Origin: Ectocarpus siliculosus
Lineage: Eukaryota > Sar > Phaeophyceae > Ectocarpales > Ectocarpaceae
Direction: 5' to 3'
Assembly (NCBI GenBank): GCA_000310025.1
Contig: FN649749.1
Location: forward strand, 3,360,855 to 3,412,517
DNA length: 51,663 bases
Each line of letters starts with the position of its first letter. Position 1 is the first letter of the stretch. Under the pieces are notes generated by a model, which was not told the origin of the DNA, did not search any database, and saw only the letters and a program-made list of their open reading frames with translations. Position numbers and translations under genes: made by a program. Shown here in pieces: positions 32,718-45,448 of this stretch.

Positions 32718-35082
32718 TCTCTGACCTCAGCTTCGTCCTCGTCGTGCTTGCTCCTCTCCCTGCTGCCACTGCTGTACTGCACAGAAACAAGCGCACCAGC
32801 GAGCGAGCGCGATTGCGATCGCATCGACAAGCTGCAAGGCCTGGTGACCGGTGGAACGCGCAGTGGGGGGCAGCGGGGGGGGGAGCTGTAACATTTATTG
32901 TGCCCCCATTTGTGGTGCGATTTTGGCGTCGCTGTCGGGACGTGTTTTCGAGCGTATCTTCATGTCTTCGTGTCTTCTATTTGTCTGGTTTATGAATGAG
33001 CGCCGGTGTGCGGGTCGACTTACACCTGCGCCGTCGAAAAACGTGCGATGTGATACCAATCGCACTTACAACCGCCTGCTGGTGGTGCCAATCAATCGAC
33101 GTGGGGTGCAGGCGGGTCCATCCAAAGGGCCTTTGACTACAATACATTAAATACTCTGTACATCGCCCTTCTCAGCCTTCGAAGAATTCTCATCTTCCTC
33201 TCCCGCTGCCCGGGGGGTCCAAAGCAAAAAAGGGCCTTTGACCACAATAATACTCTGCACAGACTACAGACAGGCATGTATGCACACGTGTGTGAAGAGC
33301 AAAAATACAAGTGATGTATGCATGCATAGTACTGAACCTTGCCTCACGGGAAAGGAGGACGCGCGGTGGCATTAAAAGGTACATGATGAACGAACCCATT
33401 TCCTCGGGATTCCGGGTTCGAGACAAATAAAAATGATTATATTTGAAGTCTCGGCGCTCGCTTGAAAATCAAGTAGTAAATAGAAGTACATACATAGATA
33501 TCGGATGTCGAAAGCTCACACAGCAATTTTGTGTGCTGTATCGAACGTTGACATTGTCAAGCAGTTCGAGACGGCATCAGTATGTACTGGTAGGTATGTT
33601 CAGTGTGGGGTCACGAGGCCTCGACCGCTCCCCAGTAATAATCTGTTTTCACCCAAACAGCAGGAAGGATCGGTTCGGGAAGAAACTTAACAAGCTAACT
33701 CGTTGTTAAGTTCAATAGGTTGGTGTCCGTTCTCACCGCCACCACCAGCCATGCGCAAGAGAGGCTACATAATGAACCAGTGTGCGTGTTTATGCAGGTC
33801 ACACGAACGACCGTTCCGTGCGGGGGTGCTCACAACGTGGGATTCGCAACGAAAAGAGTACTTCCACTTTTTTTGCCGACGGAGAGTGGACCTTAAAACG
33901 CACAAGTCGCCACGCAAAACTCAAGGCTCACTTGACAGTATCAAAAAGTGTGCACAGCCAGTGGTTGTGCCAAGGTATGAAAGCGTGTCATTCATCCCTT
34001 TATTAATTTTTTTTCAACAACAAAATTTTGTTCGAAAATCGCGTAAGTCACAAAAAGGACACGAGCGTATATTACAGTCAACCCCGAGTGATCCAAACGC
34101 CATCAGCTACTACTACATAGCCGACACCCCCTTGCAACAAACGGTGAGAGAGTCATGTTACGTGCGCAGGAGGACGGGTTGCCGCCATGACGGGCTTTGG
34201 TTCAAAAGCTCTTGACAAGCTGGACGCCTGTGCATCGCGGATTTCCGCATCTTACCTGCTGTGACACCGACGGGGCCCAAGGGCCGGACGAAAGACACAC
34301 CACGCAAACCGTCACGTCACGGCCCCACACCCCACACCCTTTCAAGTTGAGTTCCGATAAAACCACATCAAAAGGTGGCTGATCTTCTTTCCTCACATCA
34401 ACACCGATCAGCTAATTCTCTCGCTCAAAGCACTACATACCTTTTTCATAAAAAAAAACACTAGAAATCACCAAAGCCATGAACGACGATCAGCATCAAA
34501 CGCGGTTTTTCATAAATCGCACCCTGAAAAAGAAAGCGGAATGCCTTCCACATGGGAGCAAAAGCCGGGAGTGAACAGAGAGCGCAATTCGAGGTGCAGA
34601 AAACGTGTAGAAGGAGACAGACAGGACAACGACACTACAACAGCAGTACAGAGACAATAAAAGAAATGGAATGTTTCTCTCACACAAGACCCCACAGATT
34701 TTCGCCAGGAGAACGGACGCCCGCGTGCGTCCAGCGCTCAGATTTCGCCGGCTGTTCGGCAGCTCAGAACGCCACGACAAAAAGAGCAAAAAGCAAACCG
34801 ACCCGCCGACAAGCAAGACGGAGGGTCGAATCAATCCTTCACGACTCAAGGGAAAAAAAAAACACCGAGAGGTGTTGGTGCAGCACATAATGCCGCCACT
34901 CCAACAGACAACAAACGTTCCGCTTCCTCACCACAACATGCAACGATTACGTGTGATGGCAGTCACTGATGATGGGAGTGGCGTTAATGCTCCACCATCT
35001 CCGCCTTCCGACACTACAATTCAAGCTCATAAGGGACCTATGCCCACACGACGGCAAACAATATCTCGACCAATTATCACAA
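32718..35082. other. Intergenic between SUGP1 and GMD
   Basis: No gene recognised on either strand. It includes a short direct repeat (AGGGCCTTTGAC.ACAATA at about 33127 and 33231). The first few hundred bases should hold the SUGP1 promoter and 5' UTR, but no convincing TATA or other element is visible. Confidence 0.4.
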
Positions 35083-38000
35083 TTAGGAGGTGAGCGCGTC
35101 GGGGGACACCCAGTTGGGGCTCTCGTCGAGCTCCACCCGCATGTTCTTGGCCTCAGGGCTCGAGATCCACTCGTTGATCTTGCCGGTGCCCGACAGGAAC
35201 TCCCTGAACACGGAGCCCTCTGGCGCGAGGCTGGTGAGCTCCGGCACGTCCTTGGGCAGGCACACGCCGCCGTACGGCGCGCCCACGCGGAGGCCGTACT
35301 TGCGGCTGAGGAAGCACTCCGCCGTGGAGGACACCAGGTAGAGCACCTTCTGGGCGTCGATCGTGGGGTCGAGCTCGTTGGCGAGGCCGTAGATGCAGTT
35401 GGCGAAGGAGATCTTGAGACCGTTCGCGTAGCTGTACAGGAAGAGGCAGATAAGGGATGGAGGCAGATAAGGGATGGAGACAAGTAAAAGTGTGAGACGA
35501 GTTGATTGAATCGAAAATGTAGTGCAAGCCGTACAATATTTTCGACCCGTCACATGTGCTACAGATGACACAAGGGGCATGTTTGGAGAAATGTGAAATT
35601 AAAAAAATATATATTTAAGTTTTAGTCCCCCCTCTCCATGACGATACGCACAGCTGTTCGAAGGGCAGAGGCTGTGGTGTTGTGGTGTTGGGAGGGCGCT
35701 CCCATCGCGGAATGCGGACTTACTGCGGGTGGATTTCGAAAGCTCACTTGGTCACGCTATAATTGATAGTCCCATCCGCAAACTCTGCCTTTACTTGAGT
35801 GGAGTGTAGGGGAAGGGAACGCGCAGCGATGTTTTTAAGGACGCCACTTTACAAACGAAAATGCACGCCCAACCAGACTCGGGCCGGCGGGCTGCGTTGA
35901 AAGGGTTTTTGGATGCGCATTTCACACCCGGTGCATCAATATGAAGGCATATACAGCAGGCATGGTCAGTAGACTACTGTAGAGACGCAGAGAAGAAGAT
36001 GAACCATCATTTCGACATGGCATCAACGACCCGCTACATTCAGTAGTTTTTGAAAAAAAAAAAATGCAACCGTTGCCAGCTGCTTTGATCGATTGATTGC
36101 CCTCCGGTTGGCGTTGGCGGGATGAAAGTACGTGCCTGAAGAGCGGATTAACATTACAACACACACAGCCCTAAAACAGTAGCTTCAGAGTGCATGAGCA
36201 ACAAAACCGTAGGGCTGTGCAGCTTCACCCGTAGAGTGGTTTCACGAGGCCGTGCTTGCCAAAAAGGCCGCCCGGCGGCTGCCGATAGTGTGTGTAAATG
36301 AACGAGCGATAACTTCTACACTCGACCGAAGCACCGAAACAGATACAATCGCTTGGTGCGGGTTTGTTTTGCGGACCACCACCTCCAACGTCTTTTGTCA
36401 TTTCATCGTTGTCGTATGCATATGCACTGCTGTATATATAGTAATATAGTAATAAAGCGCATCAGCCTTGGCAGGGACCAATAAAGCGAGCGCTTCATCC
36501 CTCTTTCAAGGGGGGAACAACCACGCCTCTGTGGGATTTCACATTTATCCAGGCCAGCCGTACCAAGAATCGTTGTATGGATCTGAGCAGGCGGCGCTGG
36601 ATCCAGTGATGTCGGTCAACCCCGCTGCAAGGGTTTTTTCCAAATTTTCGAATGCGACCCTTCGACGTCACCACAACAGCTTTTTCGTGATAGTACCGGC
36701 GGGAGAGAAGAATACATCACATCAGCAACCCATCTCTTGGTTGGTAGTGGATAGAGAGAGACACGGCATGAAATCTTGTACGTCCGGGGGGCGGAGCGGA
36801 GGGAGATGGGTTATCTGCCAATGAACCACAGCAGAAACATGTGTGGTGTGTGTGGAGAGAGGAAACCCAATCATTGGCTGTTGCTTACTTGTGCACGAGC
36901 TTCATGAACTCGGCCTCCGCGATGTTGAGCACGGTGAGCTTCGACTCGTCGCGGCCGACGAACTCGAGGAACGCGTTGGTCATGCGGGCCTTCACGTCCT
37001 CCTCTCCGGGCATGTAGCCGAACACCACCTGCCATGGCGCCCGGGCGTCCTCCTCGCAAGAGACGGCGCGGAGGAACTCCGGCTGGAAGGCCACGTGGAA
37101 CGGCTTGTCGGTCTTCTCCTTGACGGCCGCCATCCACTTCTTGGTCATGCCGGGGGGCACACTGGATTTTGGAGGGCAAAGGCGGGGCAGCAGCGCCAGG
37201 GGGGTTCGATTGTGAGGGTTAGGGTACCGGATCGAGTGCAGGGTAAGTCAGTCTAGCTGCAAGAGCGAGGTCGAGGGCTTTTTAACAATTGAGACTCCCA
37301 TCATGTGGTCCATGGCCGCGCCATGACTTACTTGCTGGCAGTGACGTGTTTGTTCTTGGAACAAGTTTTGGACCCCAAAGGTTACTTAGATTATCCCTTC
37401 TTTTGCCGCACCAGGTACACGCGGAGGTTTGCTATGATACTGCCTGTTCTGGGCCATCGAGGGCATAGCAACGGTTGTGCGGGGGAGGCGAAAAGTCGAC
37501 ATCCGCTGTAGGCACTTTCGCCCGAAAACTAAGGGCGGTAGATTCGTTTCGATTCGGAAACGTTTCCCGCGCAGCAAAAAAAAGAGTCGTGCCCGCTTCC
37601 GACGTGTCGCGGCATGGACAGCAGAGCTCCCTACTAGATCGTGGACATCACATTGCTGCAGACGTGCACGTTGCCTTGGAGGGCAGGGCTGGACATTGGA
37701 GGGCACAAGCTGCCGCTGTGGTGATGATTATTGAGAACAAACGACACACCTGGAAGCGTCGACAGCAGGAGGTGTAACAAAGAAGAAAATAACACACATA
37801 CGTAGGCCAGGATTCCGCTCGACAGGCTCAGCCACCTCCGCACGGCTAGACGACGCAAAGCAACAGCTGTCTCTTGCGCTTGCTACCACCGCGCAAAGCT
37901 ACCTGTGGTCTTGGCTCCGTGGCAGAGAGCAGGGGCTCTGCCACTCTCGAGGGCCCTTGGGACAAGCGCCGCCCTTGCAAAAAAAGAACAAATTTCATTT

Positions 38001-38345
38001 GAGAACTCACGTGGATCGGATCACGAAGATCGGGGTGTTGCCCGTCGACTGCTCGATGAGCTTGACCACAAGGGGGACGGTGGACCAGACGTACTTCATG
38101 TCGAGGCGCTGGGTCTCCTTGATGAGGGGGGTGGGCACCGACAGGAGGACGATCTCGGCGTTAAGGTCGTCGGGGCAGTTGTCCGGGTGGCAGCAGGGGA
38201 TGCCAGCCTCGTTCATCTTCTCGATGATGGCCGGCACGACATCGAAGCCGCGAACCTCGAAGCCGTGGTGCTTGTACGCCTTGGCGTAAGCCCCGCCGAC
38301 AACACCGCATCCGACCTGGATGATAGACTCCTTGGTTCCGGACAT
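35083..38345 (-). CDS. GMD: GDP-mannose 6-dehydrogenase, short form
   Basis: Exons on the minus strand: 38345-38011, 37161-36889, 35431-35083; 957 nt, 318 aa, phases agree. The enzyme oxidises GDP-mannose to GDP-mannuronate with two NAD+, the committed step to alginate. Visible: Rossmann GCGVVG (12-17) with Asp35 after the second strand, SVPTPL, RSTVPPGM, PEFLRAVS (Glu140), the helix pattern K199xxxN203...ANGLKISFAN and the catalytic Cys260 in YGGVCLPKD. The CLPKD form is that of AlgD-type GMDs; animal and plant UDP-glucose dehydrogenases usually have CFQKD. Unlike the 436-aa bacterial AlgD, it ends 58 residues after the Cys, so most of the C-terminal nucleotide-sugar domain is absent. The 75 bases before the ATG are CT/CA-rich. 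In brown algae these genes are thought to be of bacterial origin. Specificity is inferred, not proven. Confidence 0.85.
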
Positions 38346-39412
38346 GTTTGGAAGACGGTGAGAGAGTTGGTGGGAACTGAGAGAGGTGTGATAAATCTGG
38401 TGTGAGAGAGAATGTGTGAGAGTGTGGGGGTGCGGACGGCGGGGTTGCCCAGAGGCCAAAACGGGAAAAAGAACATTTGCGGACCACGCTTCGAGATCTA
38501 CGAAGATCTTCCCCAAAAAGTACCCATGGCTAAATGCCTCCGAAATGATCGTAGTGCTCCTCGCTCGCTCCACGAACTGTCGGTGTCCGACCGGGTCCAC
38601 ACTTCTGGCTGCTGGTACACGGGTCAACGCACTGCTGTTGGCGCATGTTGCGTATCGAGGGAGGCGAAGGATAGCAAGAGAAGGGAGAGAGAGCTAGATT
38701 ATCGCCTACTGAAGGTCAGTCAACGAATACCGTCTCGAGCAAGTATGCATATCCCAAAACACTACAAGTACAATATATTTAACATTTAGCGTGCCACGAT
38801 GGATTGCCATTGCCAGAGATGCAACTCACAAACAACAGTTCCACTAACGCAACGACCGTAGAGCAGTAGGTTGCAGACGCAAGGCGTTGGGTGCGATTTT
38901 TTTTTTGCTACGTGTCGGTTGCTGTTGGTGTATCCCCAAAGTTGATCCAAAAGTTTGATTGTGTTTCAGTAGGACCCGCTCTGGCTATGCCCTGACGGCT
39001 AGGCGAGGTAACGACCAACAGCAATAGCGCTTGTAGCTCGCGGGATAGCTGAAGAAGCAGTGATACGTACGCCTGCTCTTTGCATACGCGAAGTGCCTAC
39101 TCCCTGGTGTCGACCTCTGGCGTAGCTGACCCATGTGCACGCGTAGCTGACCCTGTGTCTGCCGCTGCAATCTTGGGGACATGCACTTACGTGCATGTTG
39201 AACTCTAGTCCCATGCCCCCATGGTATTCACACCAATGGGCGAGCGGAGGCTAAGTCCAACAACTCAAATTTTCGCAGCCAAAGCCAATGCATCCAAGAC
39301 TGATTCACGGGTACCCGGCCTCTTGGCTATGTTTTATTTATATAATGACGCCTATACTCTCCAACGCGCACAGGCCAGTCTATTTAGTACTGGAACCTGA
39401 CTGGGGGAGACA
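38346..39412. other. Divergent intergenic region between GMD and PEX19
   Basis: 1.07 kb that should hold both promoters. On the GMD side there is a CT/CA-rich leader (38346-38430, minus strand). Towards PEX19 there is an A/T-rich TTTATATAATG motif. No gene or further element recognised. Confidence 0.4.
39336..39347 (+). promoter_or_regulatory. Possible TATA box of PEX19
   Basis: TTTATATAATG lies about 66 bases before the PEX19 ATG and stands out from GC-richer surroundings. Spacing suits a short 5' UTR. No transcription start was determined. Confidence 0.3.
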
Positions 39413-42400
39413 ATGACCGAAAAAGTGGATCCCCGCGAATTCGAGAAGAAGACGCAGGACGAGCTGGACGATATCCTCAACAGGTGCGTCGGGCAAACTA
39501 AATTATCATGCACGTGGCGGCGTTGTGTATGGAACCCAAACACACGGGGGCCCCATTCAAGCTCGTAGTGGTGCATTGCAATGCCTGTAGTGTACCGCAG
39601 AGCTGTGCGATGCCCAACAGCAGTTTACCTCGGGTCCACACTTTTCGGCGGCGACCGAACCCAGCCACATGTCGCATGCCAATGGCGGAGGTCAGTTAGA
39701 TAGACAGAAGCTAAGAGCGAGACAGAAGAGACAGATGGACACAGAGTCAGAGACAAAGACAAACAGGTCGAGAGAGAGGGTGGGAGAGAGGCGATCCACA
39801 ACCTCGAGTGGTTGAAGGTGAACGCCTGAGCCAGGCGACATGCCCCGCGGAGGGCAAAAAGCCTGGCTGGCCCTGTCTACCTTCGCCACAGTCTCGTGCA
39901 AGCGTTGGTCGACCGTCCTCGAGAGCAGGGGTCGAGGAATGTACTCTCATTCTCTGTCGGAAATACTGATCAAAGTTGACTCAAAGTTGTTCCCCAGCAC
40001 GCAGCGTGCCTTTAAAAACAGTGCCCTTGTAAATCAACGACTGTGGCTGCAACATTCAACGTAGCTCGCCAAAGCCTCCGACCCAGAATGTATATTACAT
40101 GACCCGAATGCGGGGAGGCGTATCTACACGCGTGCTGGCGGTCCTCCTATAGTACTTTCGTCCTCGACCAGCGTGTTGTTGCCGACGCAGCTAGTGTGGT
40201 GCTGCAACTGCCGATGGCTGATTGGTTGGGATATCCCAACATCTCCGCGTAGGACGGGCTGCGGGTAACCGTTGCTGTAGGCGATTTGGCTATTCCACCC
40301 AGAGTTTGTCAGTACAACAGTATGTGCATACAGCAATTTCCACGCCATGAGCGTGATGTCGTGGTCTGGTGGTTTTTCTTTCGTATGGATGGGTTTTGCC
40401 CTGCGTGTGCAGACGTTCCGGTCATGAACCATTGTTGCAAGCATTTGTAGATTGTTGGCTCTGCCAGTTGTCCACGTGTGCTTACGCCAATGTCACAATG
40501 TCGCGGTCGGTGTTGCAATCAACCAGCGCGCTGGACGATCTTGAGGACGATGAGGACTTCGCCACGGCGGGGACAGACGACCGGATGCAGGGGGTGGGGG
40601 ACGCCCAGGGCATCAAGGCCATGGAGGTGCTTGAGTTGCCGACTAGTAGATGTTACTGCCTTTGATGTGACCTGTTTACTGCGCAGTTCTTAAGGCTTGG
40701 TATTGCTCAGCAGGAGAGAGATAGCTCCACGTCCGAGCGGTGTTTTCGGGGCGATTGGTCGACCATTGCACGGCACGAGGGGTGCCGTTGCCGAAATAGT
40801 TATTAGTTGACTGCTGTGGACGTATGTCATAGATAGCCCGCCCGTCAGCGCTGTAGCAACCCTTGTCGCTTTGTTGTGGACAAACCATGCGCTCAAAGTC
40901 TGTGCAGGAGTATGTCGTCTACTTCACCCGTGGTAACCAGGCTATTTTCAAGCGTTTCCCTGGGGTCTTCATTGTTTCCTACTGCCACACACCATCTGCT
41001 GTTGCACAAAGGCACGACATGACTCGAGACACTGCCTCGAGAGCACAAGTGATCTGAGAGACCGTTATGAACGAAATCTAGCCTTGACGAACAACCACCC
41101 AACCCCCGGTGGCCGGCGACATGCGGTACATTGTAGGACGACGAAGAAGACCGAGCGGCCAAAACCCTGCAGACTCTCATGGACGACTTTTCCAACCCTG
41201 AGATAGCCGACTCCCTGGAGAAGGCGTTCCGACACCTGGGGGGGCACGCGGAGGGGGAGGATCTCCTGGGGGAGAGCCTGCGGGCGGCGAAGGCGGCTGA
41301 AAAGGAGGAGGCGGTGAGACAAAGGGGCGCATGCACCATCCTTGGTGGTGGTAGTGGTGGTGGTTGTCCGTCGCCTTGGGCCGCTCATGGGAGCGAAGCA
41401 GTACGTCGTGGTTTGGAATCCCAAGATGAACGCTAGAGTTATGCGGATGATGGAGGCAGTGGTGGCTGGGTCGAGTATTGGTGATAGTTTGTTGTGTCAT
41501 GGGTTGTGTGTTGTCGTATCAGAACGCAGGGACGCGTAGGGAGAAAATGAGGCTTTTTCGACACATACGTATTTCAGACTCATCGATCGATTGCCCTTCA
41601 CATGATTGCCGTAACCGTCATCATCCAACGCAACGCTGATCTCCCATCCGCAACTCGGTCGCTCTTCCCTGGGCGCAACGCCCATGCTCCCGTCCCCAAG
41701 CAGGAGAAAAAAGCGAAGGACGCCGGAAAGACCGATCCAACTGACAGCAAACGACAGGGAGCACCGGATAGACCAGACGACAACCGACCACCTGCAGCTG
41801 CTAGTGCTGCTGCACCAGCATCAGGAGGGGCAGGGGTAGCGGCGGGCGAGTACGGTTTTGGAGAGGGGGAGGGGGGTACGGATATGGATCGGACGATTTT
41901 TCGGACGCTGGAAATGCTGTCGAAGGTGGGTTGGCTTGGGGGGGGGGGTCAAGACCAGCTGACAATGAGAATAGTTGGTGCGTGTGTGGGCTTCAGTCTA
42001 CCCAGGATAGGGCAGCCGTGTTGGGGGTCAGGGCTAGACTAAAAAAAGCGTGCCCGTCTCGCGCGGGGAAGAGTAGAATTAACGGCAGGGGTTAACGTGC
42101 GATGCGTCGGGAGACGAGCGGCGAGAGTTGTGGGCTACCGCGGATTTGTATCATCCTCGCATTCGCGTGTCTGGGCTCGAATCTGAAGGCGTTGGTGCCG
42201 CTTTCGTGGCTGCCGAGTACTAGCGGTGTGGTTCATTCATGTCATAGTTCGTTGATATTCTGTCCGGACTACTGCTGTGGGATGCTTGGGTGTGTACCAT
42301 GTCGATTTCATGGCGAAAACTTCGTCGTATTCGGGTGGACAACAGAGGAAGGAGGAGGAGGCGTCGCCCCACGTGGTGGTGAAACGCCCCACACCAGCAG

Positions 42401-45400
42401 TTGTTGTCTACGGGAGGGGCTCATTCCGGCTGTGCGCGGGTTTCCGTGAGCATCCTGATATATTCAGGCTTGTTTTTTCCTGGACTTTCGTCGCATGTTC
42501 CCTCCGTCGCATAGTTGTCACGCCACATACCATCTCGGTGTGCTAGGCGTGTAGCAGCTCTTGAGGTCATCTGCGAGCACTCTCTCGTTCTTGCTGCGTT
42601 CGTCCAATGAGTTGGCTTAGTCTGCTGCATGGTAAACTTGTCATGTAGCTCCTTTGTTGGCGGCGTGTTTGCGTTTTCGTGCGCAGAGTGGAGCGGAGAT
42701 GGAAGGGCAGGAGGCGGCGGCGATGGAGGGGGCCGGGGAGGATATGATGCGACAAATGATGGGAGAGTTCGGGAAGATGGGAGAGAAAGAGGCAAGACAC
42801 ACGGGCAGACAGCGGGAGACGTAGATAGAGAGGGGCAGACAGCGACAGCTTAAGACAGACAGACAGACAGACAGACAGCGTGGAGACGTAGAGTGAGGGG
42901 GACAGCCAGCGACAGATAGACAGACAAGGGTGCCGTTAAAACAAAGATGCGTTGCCGGCCAAGTCCAACATAGCTGTGCCATGTCTTTGTTGCACTCTTT
43001 TGCCGCGTAGCGTAGCCTAGCGCCGCCGTGACGCAGTACGGAGACACCCATGCATATGTGACCTGTCGCTAGAGAATGAAAAAGAGTGATCGGTTTTGCG
43101 CATGGAACCTACATGCTCGCCTCTCGACATAGACAGACGTTGTCAGCGAAGCAAAGATAGACGGAACACGGGGATAGATTCATGACGCTCCTGACTTCTT
43201 GCGTTAGGTTACTGGTGTGAATGTAATGCGATGAAAGATCACCCTGGTTGTGCTCCCCCTTTTAGCAACCTTGCGTTTGTGAGCCCGGGCTGGTGGGTGA
43301 AAAGGTGATGATATCGTGACTACATCTGCTGCGGGTTTTACTTTGCAGGATTACAACGGGGTCATGGACAACATCATGCAGCAGCTGCTGTCGAGGGAGT
43401 TGATGTACGACCCGATCAAGCAGGTGGCAGACCAAACTAGATAAGCACACAGCGAACATTTTTTTTGTCGTGTTTTGGCCAGCCACACCGTGCATTGTCT
43501 CTGGAAGCGCTGGTGTGTGTTGACGGTGATACAACGTCGTTGTGGTTTTCCCAGCGAAATATGGTGGACCCTCTGTGTTTGATTGAACTTGTGTTGTCTC
43601 GACATAAACGAGCAAGGGGCAACGGGGGGTGAAATTACCCCGCTATCGGGTGGAAGTAGATATCATACAGTCGTCGACTGGTTACGAGCCTGGCCTTTGG
43701 CCCAGAGTGGTGGTGGCAACGTAGTACGTTTTGGAAGCATCTGTTTCCTAGATGAACTCATGATTTCCCAGATGAAGTCATGGTTTCCCAGATGAAGTCA
43801 TGGTGCTTACGCCCAAAGATGTCTGTCTCTTGACGTGTGGCAGATCTGCGATACCTACCCGGAATGGCTGGCGACACACCGAGAGAGGTTAGCGCCAGCT
43901 GACTACCAGCGGTACGGCCAGCAGTATCAGAGCTTTCAGAGAGTTCTCGCCGTGTACGAGGTGAGAAAGGGGGGCGGCAGGGCGCAGGGACACGCGCAAC
44001 GAGGGCATACGTAGGGTGGGACAACGTCTGCAGACGAACACCTGGTGAAGGAAGGAAGGGAGGCAGGAGAACGTCCCTGTCTCCCTATATAACGCTTATG
44101 CACAGGTTCTGTTCTGCCAAAGAGTTTTGTGGTTTTCGTGTTGACAGTCGTCTCATGGAGTCGACCTCGAGCAGACTGTCTGTACCAAGTGGATTGGAGG
44201 TTTGGAGAGGATTTTCCCTTTTTCCATTCGAGATTGCAATAAATCCCGACACATCACTGCTACCACCGTATCCCTCGGGCCTCTTTCTATCGGTACTGCG
44301 CATCCTGTAGATGACTATGCGTGTGTTCTCTGAAGCAAGAGATGAGTACTGCTGTAGAAGGTATGGGCAAGGACTGTCCTCTACATCCAGGTCGCTTCCC
44401 GGACAAAATTCCTGCTGCTCCGTGCGGTGTCACACGTGATGTCCGTTTGGGGTGCGCCGTTTTCTGTCATGACACAAGGACATGTGTTCCGTGTTGATCT
44501 GCTGATATGCCGTGGCGCGCTTTCGTCTGCTTGTTCGCCGGTGAGGATGGCGGTATGTGTGTATTGCCGCTGTGGCTTGCTTCTCTCTTTCACTTTCACG
44601 TAGTATTGGCAACCCTGTGCGTGCGTGCACCCACCCTGTGTGTCTGTGCCACCCCCGCCCCCCACGCTTGTTCGGCACGTTCATTTATGCGATGTCTTGG
44701 TCGGCCTGCTTCCGGCGAAACCCTTGCTTGTGATTGGAAAATGCAGACGGAGCCGGACAACTTTCCTCGATTAATGGAGCTGATGCAGGATATGCAGGAG
44801 CATGGTCAGGTGCGGTGTGCCCCCTTTGGACTGCAACCTTAATACATGAAGTGCTCATCCCCGGGGCGATATCAAAGAAAGAGAAGTCCCTAGTTCCCTA
44901 GTTCAAGTTGTTTGTCCTCTAACATGCACTCAATACCCAGGACTTGCGTTTGTTCAAAATTCGCCGCCAAGTTTCCCCACGCCAGCCCCACGGACAGGAA
45001 GTGCCATCCCAGCCCTCGCTGTTTTGTGGCACCTGTGGACTCGCAACAGCTTTTCCACTTCTACGATTGTATGAGATACACAACAAGTTGTCTGTGGTTA
45101 CATGCTTCTATTTACATGTTAGTCGTTGGGTCGAATGACCCGACACTTTTGACTCCGGAGGGTTTCTCCTCTCGCTGTTAAGTTCGACTCTAATAGACCG
45201 ACGCAAGGAATGGCGGGGATGAGAAAAAACACAGATTTAGGTGCTCGGACCCCTCCAACCGAACAAAACGGACGAAATCGGGTCGCGTGTCGCAACAGGT
45301 GCCCGCGGAAATCATCAAGGAGTTGGCACCAGGATTGGAATTCAACGCGGAAGGGGCGCCGATCATGCCCAACGTCGGGGAGGGAATGATGCCCAACCTC

Positions 45401-45448
45401 CCGGGGTTCCCGATGGGCGAGGGCGCAGAAAATTGCTGTGTCAGCTAG
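39413..45448 (+). CDS. PEX19: Peroxisomal biogenesis factor 19, 9 exons
   Basis: Exons: 39413-39483, 40527-40626, 41137-41313, 41704-41925, 42687-42791, 43349-43423, 43844-43960, 44747-44809, 45299-45448; 1080 nt, 359 aa, phases agree. PEX19 is the cytosolic chaperone and import receptor for peroxisomal membrane proteins, docking on PEX3. Visible: the N-terminal acidic PEX3-binding segment with LDDILNSALDDLED (about 18-31); a helical middle (LMDDFSNPEI, FRTLEMLSK); the conserved cargo-binding core LLSRELMYDPIKQ then TYPEWLATHRERL (about 238-267); and the C-terminal CCVS, a CaaX box for farnesylation. Exon 4 may begin at 41701 (adds Gln). The intron 42792-43348 begins GC (AAAGAG|GCAAGA); the next usable GT is beyond it and would add a basic stretch. 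The length is above the usual ~300 because of an Ala/Gly-rich linker (about 140-175). Confidence 0.93.
42792..43348 (+). other. GC-AG intron of PEX19
   Basis: Donor GAG|GCAAGA and acceptor TTTGCAG|GAT, phase 0 on both sides. The GCAAGA donor is close to the published GC-donor consensus. The intron contains a (GACA)n microsatellite at 42853-42878. Confidence 0.65.
43749..43808 (+). repeat. Three 20-bp tandem repeats
   Basis: AGATGAA(C/G)TCATG(A/G)TTTCCC is repeated nearly three times, the last unit diverging after CATGGT. It lies about 35 bp before the acceptor of PEX19 exon 7. Confidence 0.85.
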
